NCBI RefSeq assembly: GCF_013410775.1
Contig: NZ_JACCFH010000002.1
Coordinates: forward strand, 1 to 64,000
From: Sphaerotilus montanus
GTDB lineage: Bacteria > Pseudomonadota > Gammaproteobacteria > Burkholderiales > Burkholderiaceae_C
Direction of reading: 5' to 3'
DNA: 64,000 bases
The notes below the pieces were generated by a model. It did no database searches. It was not told where the DNA came from and worked only from the letters and a program-made list of their open reading frames with translations. The stretch's first letter is position 1, and every line of letters begins with the position of its first letter. Shown here piece by piece: positions 1 to 8,790 of the stretch. The translations under genes and the position numbers were made by a program.

Positions 1-1
1 T

Positions 2-547
2 GGCTCCAACGGTTTTGGCTCGTTTTTTGTGCCCGAAGTCGGCGACGAGGTGGTGCTGGGCTACTTCAACAACGACCCCTCGCACCCGGTCATCCTGGGC
101 AGCCTGTACAGCAGCAAACAGGTGCCGCCCTACACCTTGGCGGCCGAGAACAACACCAAGGCCATCGTCACCCGCTGCAAGTCGAAGATCGAGTTCGACG
201 AAGACAAGAAGGTGATCACCATCACCACACCGGGCACCAACAAGATCGTCATCAGCGACGACGGCAAGTCGATCCTGCTGCAAGACCAGAACAGCAACAA
301 GATCGAACTCAACAGCAGCGGCATCACGCTCGACAGCCCCAAAGACATCAAGATCACCGCCAAAGGTGGCATCACGCTTGATGCGGTCAACGCGATCAGC
401 ATCACCTCGAAGGCCGATGTGAAGGTGAGCGGACTCAACGTCGCCTGCGAAGCGCAGGTGGGTCTGACCGCCAAGGGCAATGCGAGTGCCGAGTTGTCGG
501 CCGCAGGGCAGACGACCGTCAAGGGTGCGATGGTCATGATCAACTGA
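2..547 (+). CDS. VgrG-type spike protein, C-terminal part (cut by left edge)
   Basis: The frame is open from the left edge, so only the last 181 residues are visible. They begin inside the gp5/VgrG OB-fold, with the hallmark stretch VPEVGDEVVLGYF followed by NDPSHPVILGSLY. About 100 residues of short repeated beta strands follow (DGKSILLQDQNSNKIELN, then the GITLDS and GITLDA repeats), as in the trimeric beta-helical needle below a contractile-tail spike. By family knowledge this trimer sits in the centre of the baseplate and carries the PAAR tip encoded next. The order spike, PAAR, gp25, baseplate J matches eCIS (Afp8-Afp11) loci rather than a type VI locus. The missing N-terminus and the sheath and tube genes should lie to the left. 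Whether the full gene has the long N-terminal gp27-like part cannot be seen. Confidence 0.9.
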   Translation, partial: GSNGFGSFFVPEVGDEVVLGYFNNDPSHPVILGSLYSSKQVPPYTLAAENNTKAIVTRCKSKIEFDEDKKVITITTPGTNKIVISDDGKSILLQDQNSNKIELNSSGITLDSPKDIKITAKGGITLDAVNAISITSKADVKVSGLNVACEAQVGLTAKGNASAELSAAGQTTVKGAMVMIN

Positions 548-560
548 CGCGAGACCCCCC

Positions 561-860
561 ATGCCGCCCGCCGCCCGCCTCACCGACATGCACACCTGCC
601 CGATGCTCACACCGGGCTTGCCGCCCATTCCGCACGTGGGGGGGCCGGTCATCGGGCCGGGCATTCCGACGGTGTTGATCGGCAAACTGCCGGCTGCGGT
701 GCTAGGCGACATCGCGGTGTGTGTGGGCCCGCCCGACGCCATCGTCAAAGGCTCGGCCACGGTGATGATCGGCGGCAAGCCGGCCGCGCGCCTGGGCGAC
801 ACCACGGCCCACGGCGGCAGCGTCGTGATGGGCTTTCCCACCGTGATGATTGGCGGCTGA
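561..860 (+). CDS. PAAR-repeat spike-tip protein
   Basis: This 99-residue protein is made almost entirely of PAAR-type repeats: PPAARLTDMHTCP near the N-terminus, PDAIVKGSATVMIGGKPAAR in the middle and HGGSVVMGFPTVMIGG at the end. Family members form a small metal-binding cone that sharpens the VgrG-type spike. The conserved metal-ligand positions are suggested by His12, Cys14 and His84. There is no extra effector domain; the length is that of a stand-alone PAAR protein. It starts 13 bases after the spike stop codon and ends just before the gp25-like gene, so all three are probably translated from one message. Confidence 0.93.
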   Translation: MPPAARLTDMHTCPMLTPGLPPIPHVGGPVIGPGIPTVLIGKLPAAVLGDIAVCVGPPDAIVKGSATVMIGGKPAARLGDTTAHGGSVVMGFPTVMIGG

Positions 861-865
861 AGTCC

Positions 866-1291
866 GTGGTCAAAGAAAGCCAACTCCTCGGCACGGGCTG
901 GGCCTTCCCGCCCAGCTTCGACTGGCGCAGCAAGGAGGCCGTGCTGGTGTCGCAGGTCGATGACATCGAACAAAGCCTGCACATCTTGTTGTCGACCGTG
1001 CCGGGGGAGCGTGTCATGCAGCCGAGTTATGGCTGCGGCATCAAACGCATGGTGTTCGAGACCGTCAACGACAGCAGCATCACCGAGATCAAGGACATCA
1101 TCTCGAAGGCGATTCTGTTCTTCGAGGTGCGCATCACGCTGCACGAAATCGACATCGACCTCAGCGACTTCGACCAGTTGGGTGTGTTGCGCCTGAAGCT
1201 CGACTACACCGTGCGCACGACCAACACACGCACCAACCTGGTGTACCCGCTGTACCTGCGTGAAGGCACGCACGTGAGGCAGCCCGAATGA
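866..1291 (+). CDS. gp25-like baseplate wedge protein
   Basis: This protein of about 141 residues resembles the T4 gp25 / lysozyme-like baseplate wedge family. Visible signatures are the N-terminal GTGWAFPPSF, then VDDIEQSLHILLSTVPGERV, the conserved PSYGCGI motif, and the C-terminal region VLRLKLDYTVRTTNTRTNLVYPLY. In contractile systems this small protein nucleates the sheath on the baseplate. I chose a GTG start at 866, six bases after the PAAR stop, because the frame upstream of it only translates the PAAR gene out of frame; GTG at 869 is also possible. It keeps eCIS gene order (Afp9-like) and is followed after about 30 bases by the baseplate J gene. Confidence 0.88.
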   Translation: MVKESQLLGTGWAFPPSFDWRSKEAVLVSQVDDIEQSLHILLSTVPGERVMQPSYGCGIKRMVFETVNDSSITEIKDIISKAILFFEVRITLHEIDIDLSDFDQLGVLRLKLDYTVRTTNTRTNLVYPLYLREGTHVRQPE

Positions 1292-1322
1292 GCAATGTGT
1301 TGCGTCGGACCGAGGGGCTGTC

Positions 1323-4300
1323 ATGACCGACGGGTGCGAACAGCGCAAGCGCCTCCCTGCGGCTTTGAGCGAGGGGTACTTTCGGCCGGTCGAAACCAGC
1401 TTCGAGACCCTCGTGGCGATGAGCGCGGACCTGGGCTCGCGGCTGCGTTTTGTTGACGACCAGCAGCGCGCGGTCGGCACCTGGGGTGAACTCTTCGATA
1501 CCGACGAAGCGCTGGTGATGGCTCGCATCATCGCCACCGACCTCGCCTTCGCCCAAGCGCGCTTTATGCACGATGCCGACAGCGCGCCGCCGGCGGTGTT
1601 GGCCGAGCAGGTGGTCGAGTTGGCCCGGCAGATCGACCACTGGCTCAAGGCCTTGTCGATGAGCGAAGAGGCCGCGTCACGCAGCCTGCGAGCGCGCATC
1701 GAGCACCTGGTTACGCAGATGCTGGGCGATGACCTGAAGTGGATCTTCGATCGCTTCGGCGAGGCCGCGCCAATGGTCGCGCTGCGCAAGCGCTTCGACC
1801 CACTCTGGTTGACACGCCGACCCATGCGTGCGGTGCACGGCCAGCGCAGCGATCGCGAGGTGTTGCGCGGGCGCTTCTTCTCGTTGCTCAGTGCGGCGAG
1901 CCAGTTGCAGGCCCTGGCGCGCAAGCTGTTGCCGCAGTCACTGGTGAGCCAAGCCCATGCGCCGGCGGCCAGCCTCTTGATGGCCTTCTTGCAGTTGCAC
2001 GAGGTTGCGCAGCGCCGCATCAACCAGTTCACCCGCCGGCATGCCGATTTTTACTATGACGAAGTGCTGTGCATGCAGCCCTTGCCGGCAGTGCCCGACT
2101 CGGTGCACCTCGTGCTTGAGCGCGACCCGCGTGCCACCCGCGAGTTGCTCATCGCACGCGGGACACCATTTGTGGCTGGCAAGGATGCCAACGGCCAGCC
2201 CATCAAGTTCTTGGCCGACGAGTCGCTGCACGTCACCGACGCGCGGGTGAGCGCCCTGCTGACGCTGTGCCTGAACCGCGACCCGCTGATCTCGCCCGAG
2301 CGTGAGTTCGGCTACGCCACCCGGGCCGAGTCGGCATGCCTGCCTTGGCCCCCCCGCAAAGCCCTCGCCGCCGATACCGCACCGCCTTATTGGCCCATGT
2401 TCAGCGGCAGCAGCCATCTGCCGGGTGGCTCACAACAAGCGCGCATTGGCTTGGCCTTCGCGTCACCCCTGCTGTTTTTGCAGGAGGGCGAACGCGAGAT
2501 CTCGCTCAAACTCACCTTGGGACACCCCGTCAAAACCGACGCTCGCACCCAGGCATTGTCTTCGCGTGTGGCCGCCGCCTCAGGCGTGAGAGCACGGCGC
2601 TTTTTGCAGTTGCTGGTGAAGCAGTACCTGCTGTTGACGCCTGAGTTGTCGAGCCCCGCTGAGCGGGCTGACATCAACGGCACCGCCGTGCGTTTGGCGG
2701 GCCAAGTGCTGGCCCGAGCGCCGGTCACCGACGGCCCGCTGGTCGGCTGCTACGAACGTTATCTGGTCGAGTGGACGGCCAGCGCCCCCACCCACCCCCT
2801 CTTCTTCGCGCGGCTGGGCAAACTCTTTGCGTACTGGTTGATGTCGCACGACGACTGGTTGAGCGACCTGCAACTCGACGCCTTGCGCGAAGCCGCCACA
2901 CGCCTGCTCGATGCCTGCGACCGCCCTGCCCCCACGGCGGGCGACCCCCGCTGTTTGATCCAAGGGCCGAACCGACCCGAGCGGGCGCTGATCTTCGGGC
3001 AGATTTTCAACAGCCTCTTCGAGTTCAGTCTCTCGACGGCCAGCGGCTGGCTGAGCGTGAGTGACTTCTACGTGACCTCGGGGGCCGAAACACAGGCGCC
3101 CACCAGCCCATTCACCACCATCGACGTGGTCTTGCGCCTGCGCAGTTCCGACCCTGCGGTCGTCGGTTGCATCGAAACTGTGCATGGGACGTCCTGGGCC
3201 ACCACCTTGCCGGTGCTGCAACTGCGCCTGCGCTCGGACGGGCGGCTGTACCCCTATTCGCTGCTCGAAGAGATGTTGCTCAACGAAGCGCAACTGGCTG
3301 TTCAGGTGCGCGGGGTGCGCAAGTTGCTGCTCGACAACAACCTCGGCCGGCTTGATGCCAGCAAACCCTTCATGCCTTTCGGACCGCTGCCCACCACCGC
3401 CTCGTATCTCGTGTTCGGCTCGCCCGAGATGGCGCGCAAAAACGTCACCCACCTGGCGGTGAACCTGCGCTGGTCGGGACTGCCCGTTGATGAAGGCGGT
3501 TTTGCCAAGTATTACGCAGCCTATCCCAGCGAGCTACCGCCCACCCCGCCGCTGCGCAACGCCTCGTTCACCGTCACCGGCAGCATCTTGCGCGACGGAA
3601 TCTGGCAAGCCGCCGGCGCCCCTGGCAGCCTGCCGCTCTTTCACACCGCCGACCGCAGTGGCCGCCTGGGCCCCGGCGCACGGCTGGTGTTCAACGAAAC
3701 CGCCTTGCTCGCCCATGCCTGGGGCCATGGCGAAGTGCTCGAATTCAAACCCGGTGCACTCGGCGGTTTCTACCGGCTGCAACTCGCCAGCCCAGGCTCG
3801 GGTTTCGGCCATGCGCAATATTCCGGACTCTTGACCGAAGTGGTATCGGCCAACACCTTGCGCAAGGGCAAGCGGCCCCAGCCGCTGCCGCCTCCGCCGT
3901 ACACGCCGTTGGTCGAAGACATCACGCTCGACTACGCGGCTCAAAGCACCTTGGTCTTTGGCCGCGAGTCGGCCCCACTCGATGCCGAAGCCGCCAGCAA
4001 GATCGAGCGTGTGCTGCACCTGCACCCCTTCGGCCAAGTCTCTATCTACCCGGGCGCGGCCGAGGCACACCCCACGCTGTGGCCACGCATCGCGCACGAC
4101 GGCAACCTCTACATCGGCCTGTCGTTGCCCGACGAGGGGGACGTTGAACTCGGTGGTCACCTCACCTTGCACTTTCACCTGCGCGACGAAGCCGCGGTCG
4201 AGACCTTCAACGGCGAACCACGCCCCAAAACACACTGGGCCTACCTCGCGTCCAACCAATGGCGACCACTCAGCGCTTCGCAAGTGGTGAGTGACACCAC

Positions 4301-5363
4301 CTGCGGCTTTCTCACCTCGGGCATCGTCACGCTCGATCTGCCATCGCAGATCGACCGCAACAACACCCTCTTGCCGGCCGATTGCCATTGGTTGCGCCTG
4401 TCGGTCGATGGCGGCTTCGAAACCTTCGCGGCCCTGTACGGCGTACGCACCCAGGCGCTGCGGGCCACGCGGGTGTTGCCTGCCGGCGCAAGCGGGGTGA
4501 TGAAGGCTCTGCCAGCCGGCAGCGTCAAAGAGCCCGGAGCCACGTTGTACGGCTTGGCTTCGCTCGCGCAGATCGGCCCTTCATTCGGCATGCGCGCCGC
4601 CGAAGACCGCCAGCAGATGCGCACCCGCGTCGGCGAACGACTGCGCCACAAACAGCGTGCCAGCACGCCGTGGGATTACGAACGCCTGGTGTTGGAGCAC
4701 TTCCCTTCGGTGTTGAAGGTGAAGTGTTTTCCGCACCTCACCTCCCGCGTGGCGGGCGTGAGCCCGGGCGAGGTGGTGGTGGTGGTGGTGCCCTCGCCGC
4801 TCAGCGAAGCCGCCGCTGCCGAACCGCACCTCAACGCGGTCGAGTTGGCCCGCATCCAGGCTTACCTCAAGGGGCTGGCTTCGCCGTTTGCGCGCATTCA
4901 GGTACGCAATGCGGTGTACGAACGCATTCAGGTGAGCTGCACCGTCAAGCTCGCGCGCGGCGTGCAGGCCGGCCATGCGCTGCGACGCATCAACCAGGCC
5001 ATCACCGACCACATCTCGCCTTGGCGCAGTGGGGGGTATCAGCCGAGTTTTGACTGGACGATCCGCTGCGCAGACGTCGAAGCCCACATCCGCACGCTCG
5101 ACTGTGTTGACTTCGTGACCCAGCTCTCGCTGCTGCACGTGGCCCGCAGCGACGACCGCATCTACACCTTGAGCGACACCGCACGCGGCCAGACCGACCA
5201 AGCCAGCCGCGCACGGCCCCGCTCACCCTGGAGCATTGCGTTGCCCATGCACGAACACATGGTGCGAACCGTCGACACCACCACCGACGACCGGCCCGAG
5301 CCCATCGGTATTGCCCAACTGGGCGTGGGCAGCACCTTCATCATTGGCGGGGCAGCCCGATGA
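1323..5363 (+). CDS. Giant baseplate J-like protein (Afp11-like)
   Basis: This 1,346-residue protein matches the large baseplate assembly protein J family of eCIS loci. The N-terminus (AALSEGYFRPVETSFETLVAMSADLGSRLRFVDD) is the usual opening of these proteins. The C-terminal third holds the gpJ-like portion: YGLASLAQIGPSFGMRA, then TPWDYERLVLEHFPSVLKVKCFP, VVVVVVPSP, and the final GIAQLGVGSTFIIGG. In the assembled particle it forms the wedge that links the hub to the fibres. It is much longer than T4 gp6 or phage gpJ but normal for Afp11-type proteins. The stop overlaps the next start (ATGA at 5360-5363), indicating translational coupling. A histidine-free acidic or proline stretch (QPLPPPPYTPLVED) separates the middle and C-terminal parts. 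Confidence 0.9.
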   Translation: MTDGCEQRKRLPAALSEGYFRPVETSFETLVAMSADLGSRLRFVDDQQRAVGTWGELFDTDEALVMARIIATDLAFAQARFMHDADSAPPAVLAEQVVELARQIDHWLKALSMSEEAASRSLRARIEHLVTQMLGDDLKWIFDRFGEAAPMVALRKRFDPLWLTRRPMRAVHGQRSDREVLRGRFFSLLSAASQLQALARKLLPQSLVSQAHAPAASLLMAFLQLHEVAQRRINQFTRRHADFYYDEVLCMQPLPAVPDSVHLVLERDPRATRELLIARGTPFVAGKDANGQPIKFLADESLHVTDARVSALLTLCLNRDPLISPEREFGYATRAESACLPWPPRKALAADTAPPYWPMFSGSSHLPGGSQQARIGLAFASPLLFLQEGEREISLKLTLGHPVKTDARTQALSSRVAAASGVRARRFLQLLVKQYLLLTPELSSPAERADINGTAVRLAGQVLARAPVTDGPLVGCYERYLVEWTASAPTHPLFFARLGKLFAYWLMSHDDWLSDLQLDALREAATRLLDACDRPAPTAGDPRCLIQGPNRPERALIFGQIFNSLFEFSLSTASGWLSVSDFYVTSGAETQAPTSPFTTIDVVLRLRSSDPAVVGCIETVHGTSWATTLPVLQLRLRSDGRLYPYSLLEEMLLNEAQLAVQVRGVRKLLLDNNLGRLDASKPFMPFGPLPTTASYLVFGSPEMARKNVTHLAVNLRWSGLPVDEGGFAKYYAAYPSELPPTPPLRNASFTVTGSILRDGIWQAAGAPGSLPLFHTADRSGRLGPGARLVFNETALLAHAWGHGEVLEFKPGALGGFYRLQLASPGSGFGHAQYSGLLTEVVSANTLRKGKRPQPLPPPPYTPLVEDITLDYAAQSTLVFGRESAPLDAEAASKIERVLHLHPFGQVSIYPGAAEAHPTLWPRIAHDGNLYIGLSLPDEGDVELGGHLTLHFHLRDEAAVETFNGEPRPKTHWAYLASNQWRPLSASQVVSDTTCGFLTSGIVTLDLPSQIDRNNTLLPADCHWLRLSVDGGFETFAALYGVRTQALRATRVLPAGASGVMKALPAGSVKEPGATLYGLASLAQIGPSFGMRAAEDRQQMRTRVGERLRHKQRASTPWDYERLVLEHFPSVLKVKCFPHLTSRVAGVSPGEVVVVVVPSPLSEAAAAEPHLNAVELARIQAYLKGLASPFARIQVRNAVYERIQVSCTVKLARGVQAGHALRRINQAITDHISPWRSGGYQPSFDWTIRCADVEAHIRTLDCVDFVTQLSLLHVARSDDRIYTLSDTARGQTDQASRARPRSPWSIALPMHEHMVRTVDTTTDDRPEPIGIAQLGVGSTFIIGGAAR

Positions 5364-6169
5364 CCAGCCGCAACCGCGAGACCCTGCGCAACTACTTCGG
5401 CGACGGCAAGTTGCCGACCCGGCAGCATTTCGGCGACCTCATCGACTCGATGCTCAACATGAGCGACGAGGGCTTTCGCAAGACGGCCGAAAACGGCGTC
5501 GAAGTCTCGACCCCGGTCGGGCACGAGGCACTCATCAGCTTCTACCAAGACCAGCGCCCGAAGTCGGCGGTCTGGTCGATCGGATATGGCGGTGGCCAGG
5601 GCATGCTGCATGTGCAGGCCGGCGGAGTGGCCGCCACACGCAGCAATCCCCCGGTGCTGGCGCTCGACAAACAAGCCCGGGTGGGCATCAACACTGCCAC
5701 CCCACAACACACACTCGATGTGGCCGGCACCGTGGGATCTCGCGGGCGGCGTGGCACCTACCAGCGTGAGCACCCTGTGCCCGTGTTGGCCGACGGCGAG
5801 TGGCACGACCTCACCGATCCCTTGAGCGGGTGCCAAGCCTTCGAGGTGATGGCCGGCTCGGGTGCGCCCGGCCAGGGCCGCTTTGCGCTGATGCACGCCA
5901 TCGCACTCAACACCTACAACCCCACGACCGGTTGGTTCGACATCTTCTCGCGCAAGAAACGCATCACCCCGACCCACGCCCACTACGGTCGCCGCTGCGA
6001 CAAGATGCAGTTGCGCTGGTCGGGCAGCAGTGGCAAAAACGCCTCGTATCGCTTGCAGATACGCACTGGCTGCGATTACGGCAACACCTCCGACGGCAGC
6101 AAGGTGCGCATCAAGGTCTTTCTCACTCAACTGTGGTTCGACGAAACCACGCAGGGCCCCGAAGCATGA
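5360..6169 (+). CDS. Putative eCIS tail-fibre / adhesin-like protein
   Basis: The protein has 269 residues. The N-terminus (RNRETLRNYFGDGKLPTRQHFGDLIDSMLN) resembles the anchoring segment of tail-fibre-like proteins. The middle has the trimeric-fibre motif VGINTATPQHTLDVAGTVG, commonly found just before receptor-binding heads. The last 120 residues form a separate, aromatic-rich C-terminal domain (NTYNPTTGWFDIFSRKKRITP). I infer a short fibre or cap that projects from the baseplate and may take part in target binding. The gene overlaps both neighbours by 4 bases and lies at the position of the fibre or cap genes in related loci. I do not recognise the C-terminal domain, so target specificity is unknown. 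Confidence 0.6.
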   Translation: MTSRNRETLRNYFGDGKLPTRQHFGDLIDSMLNMSDEGFRKTAENGVEVSTPVGHEALISFYQDQRPKSAVWSIGYGGGQGMLHVQAGGVAATRSNPPVLALDKQARVGINTATPQHTLDVAGTVGSRGRRGTYQREHPVPVLADGEWHDLTDPLSGCQAFEVMAGSGAPGQGRFALMHAIALNTYNPTTGWFDIFSRKKRITPTHAHYGRRCDKMQLRWSGSSGKNASYRLQIRTGCDYGNTSDGSKVRIKVFLTQLWFDETTQGPEA

Positions 6170-8790
6170 AGACCACCATCGCCCGCAAACGGCGCGCTGG
6201 GCGGGGGGGTGCTGCCGATGCCGAGACCAGCTTCGAGAGCCTGCGCGCCCAGGGCATGCGGCTGACGCAGGCGCTCTCGGGCCACACCTGGACCGACTAC
6301 AACCTGCACGACCCCGGGGTCACCATCCTTGAGCAGCTCTGCTACGCGCTCACCGATCTGGTCTACCGCGCCGACTTCCCCGTGGCCGACCACCTGCTCG
6401 CGCCCGGCGAAGAAGAGATCGACTACGCCGGCCTGTCGCTGCACCCGCCGGCCGATGCCTTCCCGAGCCGAGCCACCAACGCCAGCGACTACCGCCGCGC
6501 CTTGCTCGACCAAGTGCCTGGGCTCGACGACGCCGTGCTCGCCACCCCCGACAGCGAAGTCGACAGCGTGCAGGTCGCAAGCGACCAAGGCATCTACCAA
6601 CTGAGGCTCAAGCTCTCACAAGGCATCGCCCCCGACGACGAACGGCGAGTGGCGCAAGCCCGCGCCGCCTACCGCGCACGGCGCACCCTGTGCGAAGACA
6701 TCGACAGCGAAGTCAAACTGATCAGCGACGCCCACTGCGACCTGCAACTCGACATCGAAATCAGCGGACCACGCGATGCGGTCGATGTGCTGGCCGATGT
6801 GTACGACCTGTGCGCGCGGCACATTGCTCAAGGCCTGCACTTTCACAGCTTTGAAGACCTGGTGGCACGCGGGCTCTCGCTGGAGCAGATCTACACCGGC
6901 CCCGTCACCGAGCTGGGTTTTGAACGCGACGGCGACCCCGCACGTGCCGAGTTGTTGTTCGTCAACGACCTGACCCTTCTTGCCCGGGGCGTTGAAGGGG
7001 TGCGCGAGGTGCGCGCACTGGCCTTGCGCCGCGACGCCCCTGACAACAACGCCACCCGCAGCACCACCACCAGCGCGTTGCGCTGGCGCGGCGAAGACTG
7101 GGCCTTGCGGTTGCGGGTGCCTGGGGTCACCCCCGGCCTGCTCGACGCCCAATCCGTGCAGGCCCTGCTCGACGGCGAGGTTCAGGTGCGCCGTGCCGGT
7201 AGCCGTGTGAAGGTGTCACCCCGCGACCTGATCAACCGCATGGCCAACCTTTACGTGGGCGCCCGCACACGCCGCCACGGTCAGGCACGCGGCCCCACCG
7301 AAGGCCTTCCGCATGGGGTGTACCGCGACCTGCAAACCTACAGCTCGGTGCAAGACGGCTTCCCAGCCGTCTACGGCCTGGGCCGCCGTCGCATGCCCGC
7401 TTCGGCCACGCTGCAACAACAGGCGCAGGCGCTGCAATTGCAAACCTACCTGCAACTCTTCGAGCAGGTCATGGCCAACAGCAGCGCGCAGATAGAACAC
7501 CTGCGTGACCTCTTTTCAGCGCGCGACGCCAAAGGCCCGAGCTACTGGTGGCAACTGCTGGACGACCCCACCGTGCCCGGCGTGAACGCCATGTACCTGC
7601 CACCCGAAGGCGAGGACCCAGCCACGTGGTCCACCGAGGCGATTCGTGCGCGGGTGCTGAGCGATGTGTACGCCGCTCGCGACCCACAGGTCGACCGCCG
7701 TTCGCGAGCACTCGACCACCTGCTCGCCTTGCATGGCGAAACCCTGTCGCAAAACACCTTGCGGCAGTTCTTCAACCACCTGAGCCCTGACGAACTCGAT
7801 GCGACCTTGCTCGACAACAAGGCTGCGTTCTTGAACGACATCGTTCGCATCAGCCGCGACCGTGCGGGCGGGCTCGACTACGCACAAGCCTCGTGGGGTC
7901 TGCCAGAAGGTGGCTCGGGTTGGCAGCGCCGTGTGGGCCACCTGCTCGGCTTTCGCCATGTGCACAGCCACCCGCTCACCCACGCAGTGCACCAACAACA
8001 GTGTGTACTGGTGGCAGGTCACGACGACAGCCTGCCGGATGTCGGCGACACCGCCCCCGCCCCCCGCCATACCCAGCCCCTCACACACGACGACTTGCAT
8101 GCCGACCTCGCCCGCATGCCGCCCCTGCGCCGCCCACAACTCAACGAAGCCTTGCTGCGTTGCGGCGCCCACCGGGACCGTTACCGACTGGCCGGTGCAG
8201 CACGCGACCATGCCAACGCCGCCGCTCCAATCGGCCCCCAGCGCCTGCTGCTCGGCCCTGATGAGAACGACCGCTGGTGGCCGCTGGGTGAGTTCGACAG
8301 CCCTGAGATCGCTTCGTGCGCCATCGAAAGCCTGCGGCGCTTTTTACTGCACATCAACGTTGAGAGCGAAGGCCTGCATGTGGTTGAACACGTGCTGCTG
8401 CGCCCGGTGGGTACGAGCCCCGCGCACGACGCGCTGTCGGGGCTGCCGACCAACTTCTATTCGCTGCGTTTGACGGCGGTCTTCCCGAGGTGGACGACCC
8501 GCACCGCGCAAGAGAACTTCCGCCGTTTTGCCGACGAGACCGTTCGCATAAACTGCCCCGCACACCTCGCCCCTCGCTGCCTGTGGCTCGACTTCAACGC
8601 CATGCAGCATTTCGAGGCGGCCTATGCCCAGTGGCTGTCGGCCAAGCTCGATTTCTGCACCGCCACCGCGTCGGCACGCGACGAAGCCAACGCCGACCCC
8701 GCCGCCGCCGAGCGCCTCAACCAGGCGGCCTGCGCCGTGATCGAGACGCTGCGTGAGGTCTGGCCCACCGAGCCTGAACACGATGCCTGA
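6166..8790 (+). CDS. Large eCIS baseplate-type protein (Afp12-like)
   Basis: This 874-residue protein starts at the ATG that overlaps the preceding stop. Near its N-terminus it has the strongly conserved eCIS stretch TWTDYNLHDPGVTILEQLCYALTDLVYRADF, which I recognise from large proteins encoded directly after baseplate J in eCIS loci. The rest is mixed alpha/beta with no enzyme motif that I can see. A second block, EGLHVVEHVLLRPVG, followed by FYSLRLTAVFPRWTTR near residue 740-790, is also typical of the family. The role is inferred to be structural, as a second wedge component partnering the Afp11-like protein. Its stop overlaps the next gene's start, which is at 8783. Confidence 0.75.
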   Translation: MKTTIARKRRAGRGGAADAETSFESLRAQGMRLTQALSGHTWTDYNLHDPGVTILEQLCYALTDLVYRADFPVADHLLAPGEEEIDYAGLSLHPPADAFPSRATNASDYRRALLDQVPGLDDAVLATPDSEVDSVQVASDQGIYQLRLKLSQGIAPDDERRVAQARAAYRARRTLCEDIDSEVKLISDAHCDLQLDIEISGPRDAVDVLADVYDLCARHIAQGLHFHSFEDLVARGLSLEQIYTGPVTELGFERDGDPARAELLFVNDLTLLARGVEGVREVRALALRRDAPDNNATRSTTTSALRWRGEDWALRLRVPGVTPGLLDAQSVQALLDGEVQVRRAGSRVKVSPRDLINRMANLYVGARTRRHGQARGPTEGLPHGVYRDLQTYSSVQDGFPAVYGLGRRRMPASATLQQQAQALQLQTYLQLFEQVMANSSAQIEHLRDLFSARDAKGPSYWWQLLDDPTVPGVNAMYLPPEGEDPATWSTEAIRARVLSDVYAARDPQVDRRSRALDHLLALHGETLSQNTLRQFFNHLSPDELDATLLDNKAAFLNDIVRISRDRAGGLDYAQASWGLPEGGSGWQRRVGHLLGFRHVHSHPLTHAVHQQQCVLVAGHDDSLPDVGDTAPAPRHTQPLTHDDLHADLARMPPLRRPQLNEALLRCGAHRDRYRLAGAARDHANAAAPIGPQRLLLGPDENDRWWPLGEFDSPEIASCAIESLRRFLLHINVESEGLHVVEHVLLRPVGTSPAHDALSGLPTNFYSLRLTAVFPRWTTRTAQENFRRFADETVRINCPAHLAPRCLWLDFNAMQHFEAAYAQWLSAKLDFCTATASARDEANADPAAAERLNQAACAVIETLREVWPTEPEHDA

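Noticed and set aside
1-860. A type VI secretion vgrG-PAAR island
   Set aside because: The following genes (gp25, baseplate J of 1,346 aa, CIS_TMP, AAA+ ATPase, DUF4157) are those of an extracellular contractile injection system; no tss genes are seen.
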